This document shows positions 51,323 through 62,182 of a stretch of 64,000 bases of DNA, piece after piece. The stretch is taken from contig OZ025780.1 in assembly GCA_964019425.1 (NCBI GenBank), forward strand, positions 762,001-826,000, written 5' to 3'. This stretch comes from Flectonema sp. DT1601. Lineage: Eukaryota > Euglenozoa > Diplonemea > Diplonemida > Diplonemidae. Position 1 is the first letter of the stretch. Each line of letters begins with the position of its first letter. A program made the position numbers and the translations under genes. The notes below the pieces were generated by a model, which saw nothing but the letters and a program-made list of their open reading frames with translations, was not told the DNA's origin and made no database searches.

Positions 51323-54300
51323 ATGAGTAGGAGGCCGGGCGCAACCAGCGCTGCTAATTTGAGTCGAGATGAGATTCTGGTGGTTCAAAGATTTGATTTT
51401 AAACATGCGATGAGAATTATTCGAAACGGGTGTCAAGATGGAGACTACAACATCAGCATCGCAGACAATGTTGTTGAATTTAAAGGATCATCTGGTTTTG
51501 TAGTCGAATTGACGGCTTCTACTACTGCAGTTATTGATTATGAAAGCGATCAGTTGGTATTGCAAGGCATTGGTATTCAAGGTGATGCTTCAACAAAAAG
51601 TGCAATCAGAAGAATCATTATTACTAAAGTAGAAAACTTAACACACGAACAACAACTTCATAAAAGTTTACGAAGGAGTCAGCAACACGAAGACTCAAAT
51701 GGATGGTCACTGCACGAATCACCAGTTTCACATCATCAAAGAATTGATTCAGGTGGTCCTGTAGCCGATAATAAATCATTTCGGACTTCTCCAAGAGCAG
51801 TTCCAGTTGTTTCAGATGTCGGTTTTAACCCGCCTCCTATTCCTCAAATTTCAGCGATACAAAACAGTACACCATCGCAACCTAGTAGTCCAATGGCTGC
51901 TGTTGGTGGTGGTCCGGGTAATTTAAGAAGAGCAGGTCCAGGTAGTGTTAAGGCAACTGCTTCTAATAAACCTCAACAACCATCGTACCAACCTCCTCCT
52001 TCAATTACTAATCCTGTTGTAAGTGTTGGTAGAAGTGATCATGAAAACAGTTATCAAAAACAGATGACGTCCAATACTCAAAATATAAATTATTCGATCC
52101 CTTCAGAAAGCATCCCTCGTGACATTCCTGAAAGAGATGTGAGCAGACCATACTCAGTTCAGCAGAGTCTTCCACCACCTGAATCTAATTATCAACAGCC
52201 AGTCTCTACGAGTTTTAATAAGTCGGATAAAAGAAGAGTAGTTGAAGCAAAGCCTGCTCCGGTATCGTGTATGCTCCCAACTTCTATATTACCACCGCCT
52301 AACATGAGACCATTTAGTACAATTGGGCCTTCTGTTTCACCTGTTCGAGTTGTTGATTTGGTTCAAGAACCTTCATCAGAAAAAGGAAAACTACTAATGT
52401 TGGTATCTGAAGACGCTGGTGGTAACAATTTAGTAGCATTGTATAATGGGCATTCTGAAGTTGAATTGTATGTTGAGACTTGGATATCACCTGGTATGAG
52501 ACCTGCTTCAACAGTTCAGAAATCAATTCACCCACAGTATAAAGCAGATATATTCTGTATTACTGTTCAACCTGGTGAGACTATTGAATTCTGTGTTGGT
52601 GGAACAGGTGAACCACAACCAGGATGGAAGACACAACCACTAACTGAAGTATCCTACAACAGAAGAAAGAAAGATCGTGAAACTCGAGTATTCGAAGACT
52701 ACCAACGACTCCAAGAGGTCGCTAGCACTGATGCCCCTGAATTGAAAGTTTTGGAAGCTGCGGTTGCTAAACGAGTTCCGTTTATCGATTTGTGGTTTTT
52801 GCCACAACCATCATCATTAGCAAAAAAGTTTGAACCAGCTCCACCAGCAGAGATAGATGCTTGGGGTAGACCAACTGTATTCTTACCACCAGGTCAGAAT
52901 GGTCAGTTATTCATATCAGAACCATCTTGTAATGACATAGACATGGGTGTTATGGGTTCTGCATGGCTTCCATGTTGTCTTGCAGCACTAGCTGAACGAA
53001 ACGACTTGAAATTAATTCAATCGATCTTTGAGAGACATAAAGCAGAATACTCATCTATGGGTGCTTATCGTCTTATCCTTTGCAGAGATGCTTGGTGGAG
53101 AGATGTTGTTATTGATGACTACGTACCTTTAGTTCGTTATCCAAAGAAATCACTCACTGATGCTCCAGCATTCTGCCATAACGTATTACAACCCAGAGAG
53201 ATGTGGGCAGCAATGATTGAAAAAGCATACGCTAGACTCTGTGGTAGTTATTCGTCTATTAGTACTGGTTATTTTCATGAGGGTATCTCTGACCTAACTG
53301 GATTTCCATGTGAAAAAATCAAATGGGAAGAACGCAAAGCAGACAACACTCTTCATTCTCTCATCTCATCAACGATGGCAAGCAATTCCGATACAATGGT
53401 TTTATTACATACTCCGAATGCTGATTCTGAATACGGTGATAAGGAAAGTACCTATGAGAAGAATGGATTAGCATTAGGTCATGCGTACATGATACTTGAC
53501 AATATTAATATATCAGGACACAGATTATTTAGAATAAGAAACCCATGGCCTGGTGTTGGTAAATGGAAAGGACGATGGTCTGATAACTCAAAACTTTGGG
53601 AATCCAATCCTGAGATAGCCGCAGCTACTAATCATTCTCCCACTAACAGCGATGGTACTATTTGGATTGCATGGCCTGAAGTCTTAGATTGGTTTACTGG
53701 AGGTTCTATTTGTTATTTAATCCCTGATGCAGGTGAGATACGTCTCGCATTGCCATTCAAGCCTTCATCACCAGGATTTGCTGTGGAGATCGTCGTCCAA
53801 ACTCCGATTAGATTATATATTTCACTCTTTCAAAAAGATCAGAGAAACCGTGAAGATCCGATTCCTTACGGCTGTATGAATGTCACTCACCTTCAACAAT
53901 CTCCCTCTGATGGAACTCAATGGCAACGAATGAGAGAAGACTACGAATGGGGCTCAAAAGATCTCCTTTCCATATTCGATCTAAATCCTGAGGACGGCTC
54001 AAACGTCTTTGCGATCCACGACTACGACGGAGGTGAGAAAGGAGGTAAGATTGTTGACGATATGGTTTGTGATTTATTATTATTATTATTTTACAAGAAT
54101 GCTAATTCTACAATCAGATTAGCAGCAGACTCACAATTACATAACTCAACAAAACAGGTTGTCGCACTTCACTACACACCACTGGAACGTGATGGTCCAA
54201 CCCCAGAAGGAAGTGTTTATATTAAGGTGTGTGATGGTTTATTCACTGATTGTCGTTTTTTATTCAAAAAAAATAATAATAATAATAATAAAAATAACAG

Positions 54301-54453
54301 GAATCCGGACCTGTCCTTGAAGGCATAAAATATAATCCTGTCTTCATAAAGGAGCACTTGACTTCGATAGAGGCTTACAGTCAAGTAAGACGGCACATAG
54401 CTTCACAAGCACAGCCAGTTCAGCACCAGCTTGTGTCACAAATTAGTTTGTAG
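51323..54453 (+). CDS. Calpain-like protein lacking the catalytic cysteine, two exons
   Basis: Exons 51,323-54,226 and 54,301-54,453 give 1,018 residues. The N-terminal domain (about 1-110) is unfamiliar. Residues 115-350 are Pro/Ser/Gln-rich and disordered. A beta-rich module (about 355-430) precedes the calpain protease domain (about 470-810): the GDCW motif reads GSAWLPCCLAALAERNDL, so the catalytic Cys is Ala547, while His720 (LGHAYMILD) and Asn740 (RIRNPWPGVG) remain. A C2-like C-terminal domain follows. It is therefore probably a non-proteolytic, structural calpain, as described for many kinetoplastid calpain-like proteins. The upstream AG at 51,288-51,289 supports the start. Confidence 0.9.
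54227..54300 (+). other. Intron of the calpain-like gene, 74 bp
   Basis: GTGTGT to TAACAG, phase 0. A T-rich middle is followed by (AAT)n and A-rich sequence. Removal adds the 50-residue C-terminus starting ESGPVLEGIKYNP. Confidence 0.82.
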
Positions 54454-54741
54454 ATATGAATACCATTAGCCATGGTATATGGTAACGATGATTATTAATT
54501 TTTTTTGTACACTGATTTTTTTTTTTTTTTTTCAATCATCCCTTTTAGATTATTAATGTAAAAAAAAAAAAAAAGTAAGTTAACAAAGTATTGATTACTG
54601 CACGGATCAATAGTTCTCTCAAATCTAAAAGAAGAAAAGTAAATTGTAACTCTGTTTTCGATATTTTAGTCCATTTTTAGAATTTCATTTTTTTATTTTT
54701 TTTTTTTTCATATTATTGTCATATTCTTTTTCTCTGTCCCC

Positions 54742-54775
<34 letters not shown>

Positions 54776-55031
54776 TCTAATTATTCCCCTCATTGTAGTG
54801 CAGGTTAATAGAAGTTAGTTATTTAATGATTTTTTGTAAATTGTTGTGTTTTTTTTTTTTTTTTTTAAATTTAATTTTTTTTTTCTTTTCCTCCAAGCAT
54901 ACTGACACTCAATTAAAATTATAAATACCTCAGAGATTACTTGTTTGGTAGAATAAAGATAATTATGGCAGCTATTCCCTTGTCAGAAAAGTTATACATT
55001 TTTATTTCCACAACAGATAAGAGTCCCAAGA
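54454..55031. other. Intergenic region with homopolymer tracts
   Basis: No gene is recognised. Long T and A runs lie at about 54,516-54,531, 54,741-54,769 and 54,849-54,866. The acceptor CAACAG is at 55,011-55,016. Confidence 0.6.
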
Positions 55032-55535
55032 ATGAGCTTTGCTACTTGGGCGGTTGCCGCAGCCTCTAGCAGCGTGGCAGCCATGTATGTCGGTGAAAAA
55101 TGTACTAAAGAGAGAAGGAGGATACGAGGGAGTGCGAGGCCTGTGATAAAATCAAATGACTGTACAGACATTTCATCAAATAAGAAAGTAATACGAAAAA
55201 CAATAAATCGTCAACAAGTTCGAAGCCCTTCACCGAACAATTCCAACCAAAATGACGACCCCGACCAACTGTTTGGTCCGGTCGTTGGAGAGATCCCTCC
55301 AACTGGTGACAGTGTTGATGAAAAGATAGACGAGACGGCATTCATGTCAACTCCAGTACCAAATGATTATCCTTCACTTCAAGACGTCTTTGCTAAACAT
55401 AGTGGTGGAATACCTCTTCAGGTTCCATCAAGAGAAGAACAACAAAGAGTCTCTCCATCAAGCTTTGAATCCCCTCGAATCCAACGATCTGATACGTTTG
55501 AAAGAAACCTGCAAAAACATCTAAAACCTTCATAA
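55032..55535 (+). CDS. Hypothetical protein with N-terminal hydrophobic segment
   Basis: A 167-residue frame starting 16 bases after an acceptor AG. Residues 2-20 (SFATWAVAAASSSVAAMYVG) form a short Ala-rich hydrophobic stretch that could be an organelle signal or membrane anchor. It is followed by a strongly basic region (KERRRIRGSARP). The rest is polar, Ser/Pro-rich and probably disordered, ending ERNLQKHLKPS. A mitochondrial outer-membrane signal-anchored protein would fit this order (hydrophobic, then basic), but I recognise no family. Confidence 0.6.
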   Translation: MSFATWAVAAASSSVAAMYVGEKCTKERRRIRGSARPVIKSNDCTDISSNKKVIRKTINRQQVRSPSPNNSNQNDDPDQLFGPVVGEIPPTGDSVDEKIDETAFMSTPVPNDYPSLQDVFAKHSGGIPLQVPSREEQQRVSPSSFESPRIQRSDTFERNLQKHLKPS

Positions 55536-55609
55536 AGATGACAGCTGTTGTCTATTGTTGGTTTTTGATTAACAGCGCAATCTTATTGCTCTGTTTGTGA
55601 TTTATAATT

Positions 55610-55644
<35 letters not shown>

Positions 55645-56371
55645 AGCTATTAATTCTTTATTCTAACTTCCCTGTGATGAGGGCTTTACTTTGAATGAGA
55701 CACTGATCAATCCAGAAAATGATTTCAAGATGGAAGGAAAAAAAGAAAAAGAAGGGGGAAGTTACTGATGTACTTCTTTGGTAATAAATTAAACTTTATT
55801 CGTTATTGTTAATCGAGCTTGATGGTTCGATATTAGTGTGCTCTCTCATTTCAATGCCATCCACACAGTGATTAGGTATAAAGATAATTGTAACAGCGTA
55901 ACTAACCTATTCCTTTATTAGGATTTTTGTACCCCTTGGTTTTTTTTTGGGATACAATTTTTTTTTTTTTTTTGCAGGTCTTTGCGAACACTATTGTTTA
56001 GTTTTGTTAAGGTGACATAGATCAAAAAAAAAAAAAAAAAAACACTTTTTTTTTTTTTTTTTATTTCCCCGCTTCTTTTGATAATGTTGTTAAAAGGAGG
56101 AGATAGCTACTTCAAGGATTTATTTTCTTTATCGTCCTGAATTTTCCTCTCCTCTTTTCACAGATGTCATTGGCGCCAAAAGGTGAAAAAATGACAATAC
56201 TGGTGTGTCAATGAAATTTTCTTAAAAATTAATAAAGTGTCCGACTTCGGACGCATTTAAATTTTTTTTTTTTCCAGAGGTGAATTCAAATACGGCCCCT
56301 GGAAATAATCTTTCTTCCAACCATGTGTTCAGATTTATTTTTGTACTACAAAATAAAATGAATCGTGTCGT

Positions 56372-56406
<35 letters not shown>

Positions 56407-56409
56407 CAC
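55536..56409. other. Intergenic region with a dispersed repeat
   Basis: No gene is recognised. A T run of about 34 lies near 55,612-55,643, and T and A runs lie near 55,958 and 56,024-56,062. The second copy of the 34-bp repeat is at 55,894-55,927. Confidence 0.6.
55894..55927 (+). repeat. Dispersed 34-bp repeat, copy 2
   Basis: Identical to 36,973-37,006 over 34 bases, also in intergenic sequence and followed by a T-rich stretch. See that copy for content. Confidence 0.9.
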
Positions 56410-56540
56410 AGATCTATTTAGAATAATAATAAAAAAAGGAGTCTCTCCAGTCCAATGGCTGACTGTTCCGTTTCTCGCATTGGTTGGCTCTATCAGCTCA
56501 CTTCTATAATTGAATTGGTGTACACGTCATCTGATATTCG
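56408..56540 (+). pseudogene. Partial duplicate of the downstream membrane-protein gene
   Basis: CACAGATCTATTTA and AATAAT copy the acceptor and leader of the next gene (56,605-56,629). After a short unrelated stretch, ATGGCTGACTGTTCC...CATCAGCTCACTTCT-like sequence up to TGTACACGTCATC copies 56,807-56,909 of the same gene with substitutions and a ~30-bp deletion. The coding middle between these blocks is missing. It is therefore a truncated, decayed tandem copy, with its own poly-T tract and acceptor retained. Confidence 0.75.
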
Positions 56541-56625
56541 GTTGTTTTTTGGGGGTTTTGGTATTTTATTATTTTTTTTTTTTTTTATTATTTCATCTTC
56601 TCTTCACAGATCTATATTTAAAATA

Positions 56626-57006
56626 ATGGAAGAGGAAATACCCAAACCTAATGAAACGTATTCCTCATACCGTATGGAGCCTGTAACTCAGGTCAGTTTT
56701 GAGTTGACGGGTTTAACGATCATGATGTGTTCTGGAATCTATCTCTGCTTTGGATTGTGGTCTGTTCGAACTTTGATATTTACAAGAGCTGGTTTAGAAT
56801 TACGATGGTTGACTGTTCCTTTCGTTCTCGCATTAGTTGGTTCCATCAGCTCACTTCTATCAACATTTCCGATAGCATTGGCAATTGGATTGGTGTACAC
56901 TTCCTCTAATACGGTTGTTGGCGAATTACCTTATCTGAGTCTTGCAATTGCTTTATTAATTTTATTCTATTCTTTTGGTACAGTAAAACTGACCTATAGT
57001 ATGTAA
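56626..57006 (+). CDS. Small multi-pass membrane protein, unknown
   Basis: A 126-residue protein from the ATG at 56,626, 16 bases after the acceptor TCACAG (56,604-56,609). The in-frame extension upstream is poly-T and a decayed duplicate, so the nearer ATG is preferred. A polar N-terminus (EEEIPKPNETYSSYRMEP) is followed by hydrophobic helices near 28-48 (LTGLTIMMCSGIYLCFGLW), 60-78, 80-95 and 105-123 (LSLAIALLILFYSFG). That gives four helices with short loops. Size and layout resemble small subunits of membrane complexes, but I cannot assign one. Confidence 0.68.
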   Translation: MEEEIPKPNETYSSYRMEPVTQVSFELTGLTIMMCSGIYLCFGLWSVRTLIFTRAGLELRWLTVPFVLALVGSISSLLSTFPIALAIGLVYTSSNTVVGELPYLSLAIALLILFYSFGTVKLTYSM

Positions 57007-58012
57007 ATTCTTGTTGTTGTTTGTTTACCGATTGTAGGTCGGAGAAAAATATTCAGATGAAAAGCTGATATTTTATTAACGAAATATGAGGCTAATCTGA
57101 AAGAAATTTCTTCTAACTTTTGTTTTCCGCTTGCTCCTCTAAACTAGCCCCTTTTGTTTATGTTTTTAGCAACAATCCATACTAGATGAAAATTGTGTAT
57201 GAAAAGGTGGAGTAATACTACACTTACCGTTATTTGTTTTGTTTTGTTTATGCTCGGACCTCTTTTGATATGTAGTAGGGGGGTCTCTTTGTTTTCAAGC
57301 ACTATTTTTTAATAACTAGATGCATTGGTTTATTATGGAACAGCAGAACAATGTGTGTGTGTTTTTTTTTTATAGTGCACTTTTTTATAATAAGCTCATA
57401 TTCTAGCTGTATTGGTTTTCTTTTCTTGACATCAAACAGGTGGTCAAGTAGTAGTCAATTCTTTATCTGCGTATAATCAAACCATAAAAATTTATCAAAT
57501 TTGTTTTTTCTTTTTCTTTTTTTTTTAAAGTTCTTGTGTAGGAAGAACCTGGATCTTGTATTCAGGGAAGAACGTAACCTGAACAAAAGACCTTACTGCT
57601 GACCTCCTTTTTTATTATTATTATAACGACAAACGGAGGTTTGTGATTCTCTGGGATCAGCTTCTTCCAATTGTTTACTACTTTATGTACCTTACTGTAT
57701 CTTTGGGTTCTTTGTTTTCGTCTACATAATAGAATGGAAAAACAAAAAATTCATTTGTTATATTATATTATATTACTGTTATTTTCGTTACTTTTTTTTT
57801 TTTTTAATGCCGGGAGGAAACCTTTTTTCCCTATTTTTTTTAAAAAAATAGGGGGAAAAAAAAGAAGAAAAAATCTCCAATTTTTTTTTTTACTTACCTC
57901 TTTTTTTTATGATTTTATACAATTTTAGTTGAATTTTTTTTTTTTTTCCAGGTTGGGCAAGGGAAGGGAGGTGCAGGGACCATCAAACACAAATCCAAAA
58001 TCCCTCACAACA
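57007..58012. other. Intergenic region
   Basis: No gene is recognised. It contains long T runs and a T6/A6 hairpin-like stretch near 57,834-57,850. It ends in the acceptor TTTCCAG at 57,945-57,951 and a 62-base leader. Confidence 0.6.
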
Positions 58013-61000
58013 ATGCTCACTTTTAAAAATACGCTATCGACTGACAAGAGTAGTAAACGAATCCCATCAATCCATCAAAGAACAATGCTTCAATACGTTA
58101 TTGGAGTTGAAAAAGAAGGAATAGTCCTAGTTGCTAGATACGACTATGATTCATCGGGTGTGTACAGATCGTATATTGACACATACGACATGAGTAGTGG
58201 AAGTAATGAAGGAAGACAAGTTAGATTCAAGCAATCATCTGAAAGCGTTGAGAAAGAAGGAACTTTACGATTCTTATCAGCGAGTGTCAGTAAAGATAAA
58301 ACATTCTTAGCATGCACTGTTCAAAAAGATGGAAAGAGATGCGACAGCGCTGATCAAGACAGTTTCGGAGAATACGAATGCTGGCTCATGGGTCGTGGTC
58401 AACGATGCTATGTTCTAAAAGCAAGAGATCAAAAAGGTGGACATTCTCAGCAGTTCATTCGGGTTCAATTTCTCCATCTTGAAAAGACACCAAAACCATA
58501 TTACCTTTACATGGTCGATAAAGAAAGGATCGAACTTTACTCCTTACAACAATCTGATCGTAAAAAAGAAATAACAGGACAGTCGGAACGCGCATATGTA
58601 GTGGCAGAACAACATTTATGGAGTCAGTTTGTTTCTCATAATAATACTCTTTTTATTTTGTTCATGAATCAAAAAAAAGGATCTAAAAACGAACGTCCTG
58701 GGGCATCAGGAGTCTACGATTGTACAATAAAGTGTTATGGTTTTAAGGGTCCGGGAAGGAGGAGTGACCTGCTATTCGAATGTAATATGAGTATGCGGTT
58801 ATCAAATCAAATCTTTACTCAACCGACGGTGTATCGTCAGCAGTCATGGGCTAATGGAAGTGCGTCTCCTGATAAGCATCTCAGGCTTCAAATTGTTTCA
58901 CTAACAGAGAAGAAAGACCGCTCTCGAGTACTCGTCTTAGTACAGCAACACACCATAACTGATGATGTTACTATGAGACTTACTATGTATTGCTTGGTTA
59001 CAAAACATGTTATTAATTTATCAATTACTCCTGATCCGAATCTACCTCCTCTCCCACCCGGAACAACTGTTTTCGTCGGACCTCTAAAGCGAAGGATGAT
59101 AATAGTTTATTTACCTGGTTACTTTGCGTACTTGATTGATGTTCAACATAGAACAAGACCAAGTAGACTCTTATTAGGTGCTGCTGTACCACTTATGACT
59201 GTTTCACCACAAGAACAACTACAAGCTAACAGTGGTGATGGCGAACAGTTAACGATGCATGCGTTGGCTAAGTTAGAGCAGCCTGTTGATAGGAAATCTG
59301 GTGCTGAATTAAGAAAGTTACATAACAACAGCGGGAATGGTAACTACCAATCATTTGAAGACACTGCAGGAAGAACGAGTACTAATTGCAGTCCAATAGC
59401 TGAAGGAGAAGTCCTCCATGCGAGTATAATGGACAATAGTTCTCCTACTTCATCTGGTCCTCTTGATAGCAGTAGTCCTCCTGTAAATGGTGGTGGACAT
59501 GCATCTCCTCCACCTCAAGGAGGATACAGTCATGTTCCTCCCCCACCAGTTGCTGCTGCTGTTCCACCACTTCTCGGTTGTGTCGTTACTTCTCAAGGTC
59601 CTCATTTAATCGACTTTCACACTTGTTCATTCTACTCTTATGATCTAAACGAGTCTTTGTTAAAGACTTGGATGCTTGATCACGCCTCACCAGATGCTCT
59701 TCCTCCGTTGATGCATTTCCTTCTCGCTCACATGCCTGACATGTCTTCAATTGGGTTTACTCCAATTGGAATACTTAAAGGATTGGCAACTAACTCACCT
59801 GAATCAATTACTCCTGAATTGTTTAAGGAATATCTATTAGGTGCGAGTCATGCTAAATTAAAAGATGTTTACAGAGGAGATGCTGAAGGTCAAGAGCTGC
59901 TTGATTTAGTACCAAGAACAACTCTAACATCGACATCAGGAAGTCAACATCGTCAATATAGTGATGGTTGTAGGATAACTGTTACAAGGTTTCCAGGTAT
60001 AGTCCCAACTGTGGATAGAGTTCTTCAACTACCTGTTCCAATGTGTTGTGATGGTGGCGGTGAAATCCCTGCTGGATCTCAAGGACGATCTTCATACGCA
60101 AAGAGCGCTGGAGGTCACACTGACTTTGCTTCAAGTAGCGGAGGTGGATCATCTGGTTTCTTCTCTGTCTTGAAAGAAAGACTTAATTCATTCACATCAT
60201 ATCAAGTACCAAAACAAATGGGTACTCGCCAAGATAAACCTTACGGTGAAATGCAACACGATATGTTGAATGATAACCTCGCTGATCAAATGGCAAAAGG
60301 AGGTGCTCGAAGTGAATTGAAGCCAGGTGGTTATGAGAATGTTACACCTCAACTGTGGCCTGCTGTTCCAAGAGCAAGAGCAGCATCATTTGTTGATAAT
60401 TACATCAAAGAAGGTGTGACTAGAACTGTTGAACAACTTATTAGGGAACTACTCTCTTGCTTAGATCTGGAAACACGTTCGTTAGAAGCCTACAAGGTTC
60501 TATTCGCATTGACAACAGCCCTTGAGGACTTGTCATTCCCTCGACCAAGTACTCTCAATACCCAGTTTACTTGCGCTGCTTTTCGATCTCGCTCTCGAAG
60601 ATCGTTCTTACAGCTTGTCAATAGAGGTGCGATAATTCTTACAAGAGAACTTATTGATGACTTGAGGAGAGAGTCTAGCCTTGATAAGAAGTCAAATTAT
60701 GTATGTTGTGTTTTTTTTATATTTCAAGTGTTCTTATATTTAACAAAAAAAAAAAAAGAAAACATAAAAAACAGACTCCCAAACAAGATAAGGACTACTT
60801 CCTACAATTGGTACTATCACTACCGACAATGCAGCAGAGGATTGATATTGTTGAGGTTGACGGTACTTGTGAAGACTTTCTTCTTCAGTATCATCAATCA
60901 ATTATCAAAGACGCTGTCGGAACTGGAGGCAGCCAAGCTGCCGGTAACAGAAATTCAAGCAGCATGTTTGGAAACGCTGTCAAAGAAGAAGACGAGCCAA

Positions 61001-61385
61001 TTACGAACTTTGTTCCTTTCGAAACACTACGACCTGGGTATGTGTTTTTATTATTGTATTTATTTAGTTATTTTTAGAACGAAAAAAAAATGAAATCAAC
61101 ACAAAATACAGGTGGGAAGCTGCAGCTGATTCTCACGCCAGACTTTATCTAGAAGCACACGCAGCTGATTGGATTGCCCAAGCTCTGTCTCCACTTGTTA
61201 TCGTTAGAGATTCGAATAGAGAACCTTCTCCTGGTGTATTGAGTGGTGGTTTTACGGACACTACGTTTGAGAGTTTTAGTCCAAGTCCTGACAGAGAAGG
61301 CAGCACTATGACTCGGAGAACAATATCACAAGCACCGTCTAATAATGGAAGACATCCTTCACTACCAGCAAAGTCTGTTTACTAA
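58013..61385 (+). CDS. Large protein with possible N-terminal propeller, three exons, unassigned
   Basis: Exons 58,013-60,700, 60,775-61,037 and 61,112-61,385 give 1,074 residues. The first ~430 residues are beta-rich with repeated strand pairs (VIGVEKEGIVLVARYDYD, MIIVYLPGYFAYLID), suggesting a beta-propeller. A disordered Ser/Pro/Gly stretch (about 430-530) leads to GCVVTSQGPHLIDFHTCSFY and a helical region (LPPLMHFLLAHMPDM). Another disordered stretch is followed by a helical C-terminus (VEQLIRELLSCLDLETRSL, WEAAADSHARLYLEAHAADW). The layout weakly recalls the gamma-secretase-activating protein (pigeon) family, which I cannot confirm. No membrane helix or signal is seen. Splicing removes frame breaks and gives a continuous C-terminus. 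Confidence 0.7.
60701..60774 (+). other. Intron 1 of the 1,074-residue gene, 74 bp
   Basis: GTATGT to AAACAG, phase 0. T8 in the first half and A13 in the second could pair. Confidence 0.83.
61038..61111 (+). other. Intron 2 of the 1,074-residue gene, 74 bp
   Basis: GTATGT to ATACAG, splitting a Gly codon (phase 2). T-rich then A-rich. Removal joins FETLRPG to WEAAADSHARLY. Confidence 0.83.
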
Positions 61386-62182
61386 TTTAGTCACTGTAAA
61401 GTGTTGTACCACATGGATGGAAACTGTTTTACTGGTAGAGTGGCGAGTTGCAAAAAAAAAAGAATCCGGTTTTTTAAGTATCATATCGAGGATCACAATA
61501 AGACGATCACCCCTTTTCGTATTCTGGTTTTGGTATCCTTTTTGTTAGTTCGAATTACTTTTTTCACTTTTTTTTTTATTTTTAATATTCCTCTACGTTG
61601 TGTGACTTGAGAAGAAAACCTTTTTTTTTTTTTTTTTTTTTTTTTTTATTACCTTCTGAACCTGTAGGATAGCATTCCCTTCACGTGTGGTAGAGTTCAT
61701 GTCGAGAAAATGATAATTTTTTTTCTTCCACCTCCCCTTTTTTTTTTTTTTTTTTTTGATTCACTTTTTATCCGATGCTATGCTCAGTCGGTACTGTTTG
61801 GTACCTATCGAACTTGCTGGTACGACCAAAAAGTCAGACAGAGCCAATGGCTGATTAGAAACGCACCTGATGAGTGGGGTGTTTTAAAAAAAAAAAAAAA
61901 AAAGTTACAATTTTATGAAGAGGGAAAAAATAAATAAACAAATAAGAAAAAAATCAAACCGCGTGGCGTCCTGCTTGTGCCGTGTTCAACCTGTGCCGTA
62001 CCCGTAAACGGTTCTTGTTGGCTAATTATAAATATGAGAGGAATTCGCTTGTTAAATTATCATCTTCCGACAGCAAACACCAATAGCAGAGGATTTTTGT
62101 TTATATAAATTAAGAATGTCATTATTATTAATTATTATTTATATCATTTCAGCTCATCCGTATCATGTCTGCATAGCCTTCC
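61386..62182. other. Intergenic region
   Basis: No gene is recognised. Poly-T runs lie at about 61,620-61,647 and 61,739-61,757. The acceptor TTTCAG is at 62,147-62,152. The leader that follows has a three-residue upstream frame, ATGTCTGCATAG. Confidence 0.6.

Noticed and set aside
61345-61937. Short plus-strand frames after the 1,074-residue gene
   Set aside because: They overlap its last exon or run through homopolymers, with no acceptor, motif or codon bias.
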